From positions 62,001 to 126,000 of the forward strand of contig JAENRP010000084.1 in the NCBI GenBank assembly GCA_024741835.1: a stretch of DNA of 64,000 bases. Direction: 5' to 3'. The DNA is from Diplocarpon mali. Its lineage: Eukaryota > Ascomycota > Leotiomycetes > Helotiales > Drepanopezizaceae. How positions within the stretch are numbered: the stretch's first letter is position 1; each line of letters opens with the position of its first letter. A program made the position numbers and the translations under genes. The notes beneath the pieces were generated by a model. It was not told the origin of the DNA and searched no databases. It saw only the letters and a program-made list of their open reading frames with translations. This document shows, piece by piece, positions 47,533 through 58,091 of this stretch.

Positions 47533-49979
47533 AGGCGTTGGGTGCAATCAGTATACGCCTAGACAATGCAGAAGGCGGGATATTTTGCCGCCAGACTTTC
47601 TGCGCGTAGATACGATAAAGAGTTGGAGATATCTCTCAGCGCTGGATGAGCACGGGCGATCGTTCTACATATAGAACACTAGCACTGTTTTGCTTTTAGT
47701 AAGCATAGATACGCGGCTGGATAACCCGAAGATTCTTGTTTACCACCGTATCCACCATACCCAGCAAATTTAACACTGCAGTACCTTTTCTCTTTATTCC
47801 GCCTGATGATTTCTATAGCGATTTCCTGTCCCAAACAAGAATAATACGCAATTGCTACGCACTCAAGATGAACAGCCTAACTTGTACGCTATTCTCACAC
47901 TCCTAGCTAGAAGCTAGAGAGATCAGTCGGACGGACTCCCAATCCTAAATCTTGGATGCCGAGCTGCACCTGAACTTAATTGATCTAGGCTGGAAACTAT
48001 AAACAGCCTTCAAGGAACATCAACTTGTGTCTACAAATTCCAGTCAACACCAGAGCCTAAATCGCCTTATCTCAGCAACTCTCGCAAACACCCTTCGCTC
48101 ATCGCCAGAAACGTAAATTCCTCCGCCCTCTTCCCCCGTATAAGATCCGCTCGTGTGGCAGTTGCCACTTGGTATCTACAAGCGCAGAACCGCCCTGTGT
48201 CAGTCGAGCTCAGCAAACTTACGGCTAGAAGAGAAGCCGGATGTTCTGAACTTTTAGTAGAAACTGTAACAAGCTTATATCAAATCGTACTAGGAACCGA
48301 CTCAGGTATTGAGCTGTATTCAGTCACATTCAGGCTCCCTGGCCCGGATTTGTGAACGTTATGGATTCCAGCTTGAAGGGCACCACCTACTTATAAGAAT
48401 TTGGTCACGGTGCCAAAATGAATGTATACTTCTTACATCGGGATCATCCTATCGCCTTTTGATCAATGGTTCTCTGATTATTTCAGTCTGATCTTTAGCG
48501 TCTAAAAATAATGTTGTCAAAAAGTACTTTAAATCAGATAAGCTCTTCAGTGTTTTTATTTTCGGTATTGCTTATCAAAGAGCTACTATAAGACGATCCC
48601 TCGAGAATCTTTTTGCTTCTTAATCAAATTTAAAGTGAAGTCCTAACATATAATGCCCCTAAAAAAGAGCCCTCTCCAAATGGACTTCAGAAGATTTATG
48701 TGATTTTTTTCCCTGGCAAATTTGGTATAAAACAACCTTCAGCAGGACACGATAACACAAATAGCAAGAGAGGTAGACAGAAAGAGAGTAGCTGTTTGAG
48801 CTCTCAGACTTTGACAGCTAGTTTTGAGTAAAGGTATTGATAACCTTGACTGATGGATACTGTGAAGAGATAAAGCCAAGGCCCACACCAAAGGTGATAT
48901 TTGTTTCTGTGTGGAGAGAACGTATACTACTTCAGGTTAAATGACCTATATTTATATATATCCAGGGTGCATTTATGATATTTTTCCCTCCTGATGAGAG
49001 GAACTGTATTAGCTAGGCAACAGCTGTTGGCATTCAATAACTACTTTGTCGCAGGCTAAAAGTCCTACATAGATGCATATTGGACCTTATAAACTTACTG
49101 AGCATCCGCCCTGATACGCAGGCTAATTTTGTGTTTGCTTAGCTTATGAGGATGTAGATGTGGAAACTGTAGAATGCCATTAGGAGAGGTCTAAGTAGTC
49201 TTCAAACCTATCTTTTAAGATTAGCACCCCGAGAGATGTGATTAGCTTTTGGAATTCTGCTTTTCAGATTAAGAGTTTGATCGTTTGTACAGTTAAGCGT
49301 AGCCTCGTATAGTGCTTGCAGTAAGCAAAATTGTTCATACTCTGGTATACCTTAGAGTCGGCTAAAGCAACGCTTTACTAGCGTATTCTCAAGACTAATT
49401 ACCAATGGTTCTATAGTATTAGATGTAACTTCATATGATATTTACGCCTGCGACGTGTTATATTATGTATACACACTTTTACTATACTTCATTAGTTCTA
49501 AACTATATAGTATAAGCGGACTATATTTTTATATAAAAGGAGCAACTAGTATAAGAACTCCTTATATCTTTACTTTTTAGCATAATATACTTATGACTCC
49601 CAATTCTATAAATAAGAGTCTAGCCTATAATATAGTTGATAGTTGTTACAGCTGGCCCTCAGGCGTATAAGAAAGGAGTTGTCGTATTGTATTGTCCCAG
49701 GGGGTACGCTACGTAGGTAGAAATAAATTTGAAGAGAAGAGAACTCTAACAGAGCTCTTTTAAGGAATAAATACAACAGGTTCCTGCCTAGTGCCTAGTA
49801 GCACGTGATACTATGGCATGTGGTGCGGCCGCATATAGTCAGCTACGTAAACGTGACCTCTATATGCGATGTAACAATAGTTATTTCCCCTAAGTCCGAA
49901 GCAGGTATATTCTTGAAAGGCGCTTCACTAAATTAAGTGTCCTAGAGTTCTCTATTTTAGGATAAGTCCCTCATACTGA
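47533..49979. other. AT-rich intergenic region
   Basis: No supported gene. From about 48480 the DNA is stop-dense and resembles decayed repeat sequence flanking copy C of the dispersed repeat. A CACGTG lies near 49802. Confidence 0.5.
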
Positions 49980-50390
49980 TAGTAGCCAAGTATTTGATTA
50001 TACTAAGTGTCTTATTGATCAGCAGTAGCTCTTAATTGTGACCCTTCTTATCAACTTTGTCAAATTTCGAAAAATATATTTTCTCTTCTTTTTCCTCTTA
50101 CATTACTATAACCTGCCTTTACCCCTTTAATATCCTTGCCTAAGCCTTTCCTTTACTTATAGATACATAGAAACACAATCCTAGAGTACGCGAGAAGAGT
50201 CGAGAGGAAAGGGTTTTATATAAAAGAGGTAGTGATTTCATTCTAAAGCGTTTGAGAAGTGCTAGCTTATTCGACTTGGGGTTTGATTATTTCGTAGTCG
50301 AAAGGACTCGATCTTGGCTTTATAGACTCTTTGAATGGGTCTGCAGGTTCGTAGGAGACACCGCGTATAGGTATTGAGTCGTCGTCCCCT
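49980..50390 (+). repeat. Dispersed repeat, copy C
   Basis: Same orientation as copy B and inverted relative to copy A. Shared landmarks are the GATTATA..TAAG and GACCCTTCTTAT region, an ACTATAACCTGCC box, CTAGCTTATTCGACT, GGTTCGTAGGAGACACCG, and the end near GTCGTCGTCCCC, where the terminal palindrome is degraded. Confidence 0.68.
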
Positions 50391-50849
50391 ACTACTGCTA
50401 CTGTGATAGCATCGAAGACTGAATAATACTACCCCTCTAGTATTAACAATCAAACGATACAAACTATCTTTTACATACCTTATAAATACCTTTTGCAACT
50501 TAGTTTAAACAAAAACACCTCTGCAAGTCACTAGAGCAAGATTCCAAGTGGAAAGAAATTTCAAGACTTGCTAGCAGATCCATGCCGAGTTTTTGCAAAT
50601 CCAAAATTGAATACTGAATCCTGCAGATTAGCTACCGCTACCCACGCGGTGTGTGCTAAAAGACCTGATAAAAGATCCTCAAGTCACAGCCCCAAGAAGC
50701 TTAATACCATACAGCTCGGCTCTCGAGTTTCGAACCAGCCCTGAGCCAGAACATCTTTCCTAGGATTCTTTTTCTCATTCTACAGTTTCCCTACCCCTTG
50801 TGGCTCTACTCACAACATGGATACGTGATATGAAGCTCATCCTTGGCAG
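50391..50849. other. Transition into the GC-rich island
   Basis: About 460 bases of ordinary composition between repeat copy C and the GC-rich island. No gene is recognised. Confidence 0.45.
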
Positions 50850-52550
50850 AGACAGTACCTCTACGGCGCAGCCAACTCTACACCCAAGGTATGGTCATCA
50901 AGCCATCACAGCCTCTGTCTCAGCGGGCTGTATTGCCAACTACACAATCCCCAGACCCCGATAACCAACCTCCGCCCACCACGTCTCACGAGCAAGAGCG
51001 AGAGACAGCCGCCATTTGCCAGCCCGCAAGCCCGCAAGCGTGCAGGTCTCCTGTCTCTACCGCGCAGCTGTGGATAACCCGTACGCAACACGAGCAGCAC
51101 AGAGCAAACCATGCCCCCCCCGTGCAGAACGCGCAGCCGCGCCGCGCCGGCTTGCAGCTTGCGGCTGCGCGCCTCTCCGGACAGGTATCCTGCAAAGCAG
51201 ACGGCCTCTGAAAGGGTTCATGACGTGCGCATACGCACCCATGTGCGCAAGGCATGTATGTTTGACAGCCCTGCGCCCTACGCCCTGCCTCACGTTGTGC
51301 TTGTGCGCGTGTCGTGCTTGTGCCCGCAGCCTCCAGCCACCGTCACATCGCCGACCAGGCGCCGCGGGGGCGTCATCTCAGCAGACACCTGTGTGGTTTG
51401 CTCATGGGACCGCGGCGATTGGAGCGTGGAGTTTGGGAGTCGTCACTTCCGGGCTGTGGACGAGAGGCATGACTTTACCCAGGGGCGATTTTTCCTCGTC
51501 AAGAATCAAGAAAATCACACTCTGGGTCAGGGGAAGTAAACCCTGTGCTTTTTCCACAGTTACTGGCTAGAGGCAGTATCTATTGCTAGCGACTGAGAAT
51601 AATGATTACATTCGCGTGCCAGGAGGTTATGCAAACTCGAACATCTCACTTCTTAAGCTTTTAGAGCTACTCTCGATCACTTATTTCCAATGCCTTAGTC
51701 TGGGACATTTGCTACTCGTGGCCGATTCGGAGCGATCATGGTAAGCACATTTCCCCCTCCAAGTATCAACTCGAGACTACCGGGCCGAAGAGAGCGTCGG
51801 ATCGAAAGAGACGTCGAAGCGCAGCAGCCCTCCAAGTAAAAAGCACCAGGTCCGAAGAATCCACGTACAGAACCACCAAAACTCCTGCTAGTCCCCATCA
51901 CCATCCCCGCTTCACGTAATTCTCCGCTTGCGTATCCTCCTACTGTTGCAAGACCAAGAACGGAAAAACAAGCGGCTCGTCAACGACAAAACCATCCTCC
52001 CCTCACTCACCGTGGCCCCTCGGTTTTTTTCCGTGCCGCGCAGCATTCTCGTCGCTGTGCGTTGGGACGAGGCACAACCCTTCGTCGTAGGGTCTGTCCG
52101 TCTCAGACCTTTCGGCTCGGACCTTCGCAGCCGGAGGGAGGGGCAGAGAGAGTCGGACCTCGATGTGAGAGCTTCAGGCCTCAGGGTCTATGCCGCTGTT
52201 GGAATATACAAGGATTGGCTTATGTAATCGTACCTCGTATACAAACTCCTGCGGCTCCACAGGACTCAGACTCTACACCTTGAGATTCTGTCAGCCGTGG
52301 ACATCTCCCAGCCAAGGCCTGGTATCTCGTGGATCTCGCGTTTCTCGCCGCGGGCCTCGGTCTTTTTGACTGGGCCTAGCACTCGCTTTTCCCGCGTCTC
52401 TACTTGTTCATACTCATCGCTCTCGCTCCTCCCGTGAAGTGTTTCGCATTCCCTCTCTACTCGTCCCTCGCATTATCCTCCGGTTCCTCTCTCCCTTGGC
52501 AGGTGCGGTCACGTGTCGCATGCGGCAACGCTAATAGTGAGCAGTGAAAA

Positions 52551-52706
52551 GGCATGACTGGATTCTGGTTGTAGCTGATGATCTATCTGGGAGAGAGAGT
52601 GAGAGAGAGAGAAGTACTCCAGGGCAGCCTATGCAAGGCCATCACGTGTCCCTGAGATTCACTCTCCAGGTGCCTTACATGTGACCCCGATCGCTATATG
52701 CCTACA
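52551..52706 (+). repeat. Duplicated block, copy 1
   Basis: Aligns colinearly with 53581-53732: GGCAT..GATTCT, GGTTGTA, TGATGATC, GCCTATGC-AAG, a CACGTG/CATGTG box, then GTGACC..ATC-CTATAT-CCTACA. Differences are largely transitions. Copies lie about 1030 bp apart in direct orientation. This copy also contains a GA-dinucleotide run near 52590. Confidence 0.55.
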
Positions 52707-53580
52707 AGAGCAAAGAAAAAGGCGGTCACGTCGCTCGCGCGCACCGCCGGCTACCCCGACTCGGTGTCCCGCGTGCCCGATGGGCGGAGAGAAGGATCGG
52801 GCCTCTCGCGCGGACGCGACCCAGCCCAGGGCGGTCGGCAGAGAGACCGAGGCTCGCCTACCGAGCCGACACGGGAGCGCTCCCGGGCCGGCCGGGCCTC
52901 TCTCGGCCCCGCTCTCCCCGGCTCCGAGACGACCTGTCGGCGACCAGTCACATGCGAGTCATGTGACTGGCTTGGCACTCGCTGCTGTATTGACTTCTCG
53001 CCGGCACGGCTGGGGAAATGGAGCGGCGAGTCCTCCAGCTGCGGGCGTGGGGGGTTGAGAAGGCTGCCAGACCTGTTTCGATATCGGTCCCTACGGCCCG
53101 TCCCTTCTCCGGTGCTGCTGCCGCGCTCCGTAGACGTCTCGACATCCGCGAGGAGATGCCTGGCGGACCTGGATGTCGCCTCGAACCCCGCGTCCCCCGA
53201 GCGCGCGCGCCGGTCGTAGGATCCCGGCAGTGCTCAGTGCTCGCGCGCACACCCGGCCCCGCGTGTCCCTCGACGCCTTACGGCAACTCGCGCGCACGCA
53301 CCACCCCCGATCGAATCTGTTCCGGACGACGAGCCGCTCCTCCCCCCTCCCTGCACCGATCGGCCTCGCGTCGACGCGATCCTGCGCGTTCGTTGCGCGC
53401 GCTCTTTCACTGCTGGACCCCACCTGCGGGCTGACCCCCCCTCCCTCTTCCCTGCTTCGTACTCCCCTTGTACGGTTCTGCTTGCATGGATCCCCGTCGG
53501 CGTCTCTATCGCGAGCTCTACTGCTATCTCTCCTCGCAACTCCATCTGTTGGTTTCACAAGGTGTGCACACTAATGGAAT

Positions 53581-53732
53581 GGCATCGATTCTTGGTTGTA
53601 TTCGTTGTTGATGATCATTACAAGAGAAGGTAGAGATCTAAAGTAAAGTAATACTGCCTATGCCAAGACTTGGCATGTGACATAGTATATGTCAAGTTCC
53701 TCCACGTGACCTACAATCACTATATTCCTACA
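53581..53732 (+). repeat. Duplicated block, copy 2
   Basis: More AT-rich partner of 52551-52706, with the same order of short matches. Both carry CACGTG or CATGTG boxes, so duplicated regulatory DNA is one reading; a small mobile fragment is another. Confidence 0.55.
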
Positions 53733-54621
53733 CTATCTTGATCGCCAACCCTACTCGAACCGCCCGCGACGTGAACAGGTCTCTCTCGGTAATCTCTTCC
53801 ATGTCCTCGGACGCCCACGCTCGGCCGTGCTCCTCGCCCGCAACCAATGCCCTCGTGCCCTGTCCTCATCCTTTTCATCATCCCCGTGGTCTCCCTCCCC
53901 CGGACTCTCCCCTCTCCCTATTCCCCGGACCCCGTACCTGAGCCCTGACCCTGACCCCATACTATTGCCCTCATCCGTCCTGCGTGGAGGTACCCTCACC
54001 TGCAATTTGTCCTTCCCCCCACCCTCACCCGCCTTTTGACGAATCGCATCGCCTCAGCTCCTGAACCTCCCGAAGCTTCTGAACCTGCTCAACCTCCTCC
54101 AGTCCCAAGATGCGAAATGACAGTACGGCGATGCGTGATCTACACCCGGAACCTCCTCGTCCACCTCCTCATCCGCTCCAATTCCTCCCCCCCTTCCCCC
54201 TTCCCCCTCCCCCCCCCCACGAGCTGACCCGAGCCGACCCGAGCCGAGAAGAGACGCCCCTCCGATCCGGCTCGGCCTAGTTACCACCACGGCCCCGGAA
54301 AGGTCGACTCTCGAAAGCTTTCCATCGTCCCAAGCGAGCCTGAGCACTCGCCACCACGCTGCACCCGAGCGTCGCGGCTCCTCCAACCGGACATGAAGTG
54401 GGAAGCGGGAGACTCTCTGGCGACGTGGGCACCGCCTCTCCCTCTCCCGGAGCATCTCGCTCGTGACATGTCCCGATCGTGGCCTGGCTCCGCGCTGCAT
54501 GGTAGATGGCTCGGGAGAGCTTGGGAGAGCTCGGGAGAGGAGAGGGTGGTGTCGGGGGTCGAATGCGGTGAAAGGCAGCACGAGGAGAGTACTCAGGTCA
54601 AGTACGTAAGCCTCACCTGCT

Positions 54622-54652
54622 AGGAGGAGGAGGAGGAGGAGGAGGGGGAGGG
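54622..54652 (+). repeat. GGA trinucleotide microsatellite
   Basis: About ten GAG/GGA units in a row followed by GGGGAGGGG. Confidence 0.85.
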
Positions 54653-55660
54653 GTCAAGATCAGAATCGTAGCGGGACTTTACGTCGCATGGAAGAGGCTG
54701 GGAGGCATGGAAGAGACGTTGGAATCTGTCAAGTCTGCATTCGAACCAGTCGAGGTCGGCCAAAACCACGTTGGCAAATCTACGCATCCCATCCCATGCG
54801 AGCCCAGAGCGAGGGGCCGACAGCAAAGCAGCGACACCAACAGCGACACGAACAGGGTAAACAACAACACGGAGCGCAGAGAAATCTCGATTCTGCTGGG
54901 CCGACGCCGCGGGGTCCAGACACCCGCGGGGACGACACGATACGATACGCTCTAACCAACCCGCTCGCTCTTATCAGGTACAATACAGAGGAATAGGTAC
55001 ATGGGGACACGACGCGGCCCGACCCAGTCCGGGCCGGCTCCCGCGCAGAGAAGAAAAGGAGGAAACCGAGCGACCTCACCCCCAGGCACGTCGTGAGGGA
55101 ACGCCGTTGCGGCCGCGGCCACGCCGGTGGCCCTCAAGCCGCGGGACCGGCACGGGTGGCGGACGCGAGCAGACCCGTGGAGTCGGCGGGCGGGGCGCGG
55201 GAGACGGGGGGGGCCGGATCGGGATCGGACGTTGGCGGGGCCGCGTGGTGCGGTGCCTGGTTGTGGCGCTCCGGAGAGCCGTAGACCCCGTCACGGCCGA
55301 CCGCGTGCCGGCCAGAGCCCAGGGCGAGAGCGAGCCTGCGCCGCCCGACGTTCTTCGGGCCGAGGTCGGAAAACCGGCCGGGGTGGAGGCCTCGAGGGAA
55401 AGAGAGCAGGCCGCAATCGAAGGAAGAGGAAGGAAGCGCCGCGCCGAGAAGGCAGGGGGAAGAGGGGGCGAAGGCCCGGAGGGAGAGAGAAGACCAGAGC
55501 GGACGAGAGACAGTGCGGCATCTGCCACTCCAGAGCGTCGCGCGACGGAAGTACCTCCGCGACCACGCGACCGGCAGGCGGTGAGGGGAGGAGAGTGGGG
55601 CAGGTGCACGGGGCAGCCCCTCGCGCCTCGGTGGAGACCATTCTGGTCGCGTCGGGGCTG

Positions 55661-55722
55661 GTGCAGATGCAGACGCGCACGCAGGTGCAGATGCAGATGC
55701 CGATGCCGATGCCGATGCGCAG
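55661..55722 (+). repeat. Degenerate 6-bp tandem repeat (GCAGAT/GCCGAT)
   Basis: Hexamers GTGCAG, ATGCAG and ATGCCG repeat about ten times with single-base differences. Confidence 0.8.
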
Positions 55723-56080
55723 AATTCGAGCTCGGGAATCCGGCACCCGGGGGGGCTCGCAGGGTGAATTAAGCTTTCGAGGTTCGGTGGTTGGAGACGA
55801 GGCGGGGCCCCGTACGTCATTCGGGATGGCCGTGGACGTGGGGACGAGAGGGCTCTGCGGCACGCGGGGGGAGACGGTCGCCGTCCGTCTCGCTGCCGCC
55901 CCCCCTCCATTCCTCCATTCTTCCATTCCTCTCCTCCTCTCGGCGTCCCGGGGTTGGCGATGCCAGAGGTGTGCAAGCGAAGGTCGAGTTCGGCTCCGAC
56001 CCCAACGCCCCCCGGGCGCGTCGACTCCTCGTGTCGACCTGCCGTCGCCGCCGCCACGGCCGACGGGAAGGTCCGTGGGG

Positions 56081-56140
56081 GAGGGAGCCGGGGGAGAGGG
56101 AGCCGGGGGAGAGGGAGCCGGGGGAGAGGGAGCCGGGGGA
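56081..56140 (+). repeat. 15-bp tandem repeat, 4 perfect copies
   Basis: Unit GAGGGAGCCGGGGGA repeated four times without change; G-rich strand with G-quadruplex potential. Confidence 0.9.
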
Positions 56141-56233
56141 GAGAGAGGTCGGTGGCCACAGACGCTTGCCGATGCCCGGGTCCCTCGAGATCCTCGGCGC
56201 GCGAGCCCATCGGCGCCGCGCACATGCCGCCCT

Positions 56234-56398
56234 TCAGGCCTTGTTCGTACACGGCCGGCAGGTCTTCAGCTTGCAGTACTTGCACTCGAAGATGTACCAG
56301 TGCGGGCCCGAGTGGCACATGGAGCAGAGCCACTGGATGAGCGTCGACTCGGACTTCAGGAGGTTGAAGGAGTGGTGGCAGTAGCTGGGGATGGCCAT
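56234..56398 (-). CDS. Small cysteine-rich protein, 54 aa
   Basis: ATG at 56398 (context GGAAGATGGCC), stop TGA at 56234. Begins MAIPSYCHHSFNLLKSE. Cysteines at 7, 25, 28, 39, 42, 47 and 50 give C25-x2-C28, C39-x2-C42 and C47-x2-C50, with His8, 9, 29 and 33, which looks like a compact zinc-binding fold. Aromatic-rich centre: GPHWYIFECKYCKLK. Codons are almost all C- or G-ending optimal codons (AAG, CTG, TAC, TGC, ATC), unlike the random composition of the surrounding frames and suggesting high expression. The sequence looks like a conserved fungal microprotein, but I cannot name a family or function. The frame is open far upstream only because of high GC; the low-complexity Arg/Pro-rich extension is probably not translated. 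Confidence 0.7.
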   Translation of the reverse strand: MAIPSYCHHSFNLLKSESTLIQWLCSMCHSGPHWYIFECKYCKLKTCRPCTNKA

Positions 56399-57351
56399 CT
56401 TCCTGGCGCTCGGCCGGCTCGACGCTGGGCTCGCGGTCGCGGGATGGCGAGGGGCGGGGGAGAGACGGGCCCTCGTCCGGAGTGCCGGGTGGCAGCGAGC
56501 ACGCGCGATGGCGGGATACGGCGGCGACGTGGATCTGGCCGGATGGCGAGGAGCAGAAGAGGATTTCCGCGAGCGACTCGGGCGAAGTGGTGATGCAGGA
56601 CCGCCGCGGGCCGCGCCCCGAGGGAATCTCGGCGCGAGAGGTGGGGGGGGGTCGTGCTCCCCGTCCTCGGGTAAAAGGATCGCGTGCTCGCCGAGCTGGC
56701 CCTCCCGAAAGCAAGGTGAACGGGTCGGGGAGGAGAGGGATGTGTGAGGGAGATCCGGATGGTTGGTATCTCGTGTCGTCGGCGGGCAACGACGCCTTCT
56801 TATAGCCACTGCCCGCGCGCGCCAGACGAGCAGAGCGCGCGCCGTAGTCGCTGCCGCAGGCGAAGAAGAAAGGCAATCCGGGCCACGCACACCAGCACGT
56901 CCCATGCGCAGCGCTGTCCCCCGTCCCCCGTCCCGGGGATCTGGTGAGGGAGTCCAAATTGCAAAAGGGGGGGCGGATGCGTCGAGCCAAGACACATTAC
57001 CCTCTCCTCGTCATGCAAACAGGCACGCGCGCAAGCAGGGAGGCAAACCCCGAACCCGGGGAGCGGGCAAATCACAAATCACACACGCCTGGTCGTCGGT
57101 CGTCTCTCGCGCTCGCCCTCGGGTGAGGGGGATTTTTCCTTTTGGCGGGCCGTGTTTTTCTTCTGCCCTCCCCCCTCCTGCCGGACGGTTGTGGCGTCGG
57201 GTGATTTCGGTGATTTCCCTGGGGGATGCCAGATGCACGTGTGGTGTTACAGCCGGGGTCGCGCGTGGGTGGGTGTGACGGTGCGGCGGCGGACAAGCCC
57301 GACGTCTGGAAGGTGTCTGATTCACGGGCCCCCCCCCTTCGACGGCCCGGA

Positions 57352-57452
57352 GTTGATATTCACGGGATGGAGGAGAATGCGTCGGAGTCGATGTTCACGG
57401 GATGGAGGAGAATGCGTCGGAGTCGATGTTCACGGGATGGAGGAGAAAGGGT
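57352..57452 (+). repeat. 35-bp tandem repeat, about 2.9 copies
   Basis: CACGGGATGGAGGAGAATGC recurs at 57361 and 57396 (exact period 35), with a third, partly diverged copy at 57431. Confidence 0.9.
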
Positions 57453-57693
57453 GGTTGGGGCTGCGTCGCGTCGAGCAGAGTCGCGTCGAGGTTGGATTGC
57501 GTTGGAGGGCGTTGGATGACGATGGCGGCGGCGGGGGGGAAGCCGAGGACGGAAGCTGCCACGGCAGGCGATCCCCGTGTGCCGGGCCACCGCAGCGGTG
57601 AGGAGTTCCCGTCCAGCCGGCTTCTGCCCGAGACCTCACGCTATCCACCGCTGGGAGGGCAGGGCCCGGGCGCGCAGTCGTGTATGTGCACAT

Positions 57694-57787
57694 GGAAGGG
57701 ACCGGACGGGACCGGACGGCACGGCACGGGACGGGATGGGACGAAATGGAATGGAATGAAATGGAATGGAATGGAACGGTACGGGAC
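57694..57787 (+). repeat. Degenerate pentamer satellite (GGGAC to GGAAT)
   Basis: About 18 consecutive 5-bp units. They drift from GGGAC/CGGAC/GGCAC on the left to GGAAT/GAAAT on the right and back to GGAAC/GGTAC/GGGAC. It is immediately followed by a Cys-poor, GC-rich stretch and then the assembly gap. Confidence 0.85.
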
Positions 57788-57932
57788 TGCGCTCGCGTGG
57801 ACCGGGCTCTCGACTGTACCGGGTCGACTGCAATCGGCTCGACCGTCCCGAGCGCTTCTGCTCTCGGGCGGCACCCCCTCGTCCTCGATCGGGACCATGG
57901 AATCCCGGCATCGCACCCACGAGAGGGGGAAG

Positions 57933-58013
57933 NNNNNNNNNNNNNNNNNNNNNNNNNNNNNNNNNNNNNNNNNNNNNNNNNNNNNNNNNNNNNNNNNNNN
58001 NNNNNNNNNNNNN
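57933..58013. other. Assembly gap (81 N)
   Basis: Run of undetermined bases between two tandem-repeat arrays; the true length may differ from 81. Confidence 0.99.
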
Positions 58014-58046
58014 AGCAGGAGCCACGGGCGGAGCGGGGGTGCTGGA

Positions 58047-58091
58047 TGTACGATGTACGATGGACGATGGACGATGTACGACGGACGATGT
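58047..58091 (+). repeat. 7-bp tandem repeat (GTACGAT/GGACGAT)
   Basis: Six to seven heptamers, alternating GTACGAT and GGACGAT, starting 33 bases after the gap. Confidence 0.8.

Noticed and set aside
55134..56990. 618-codon minus frame and overlapping 488-codon plus frame in the GC island
   Set aside because: Stops are rare at this GC content. Both strands are open over the same DNA, composition is Arg/Pro/Gly low complexity, and the frames run through tandem repeats. Only the 54-codon segment at 56234-56398 looks like real protein.
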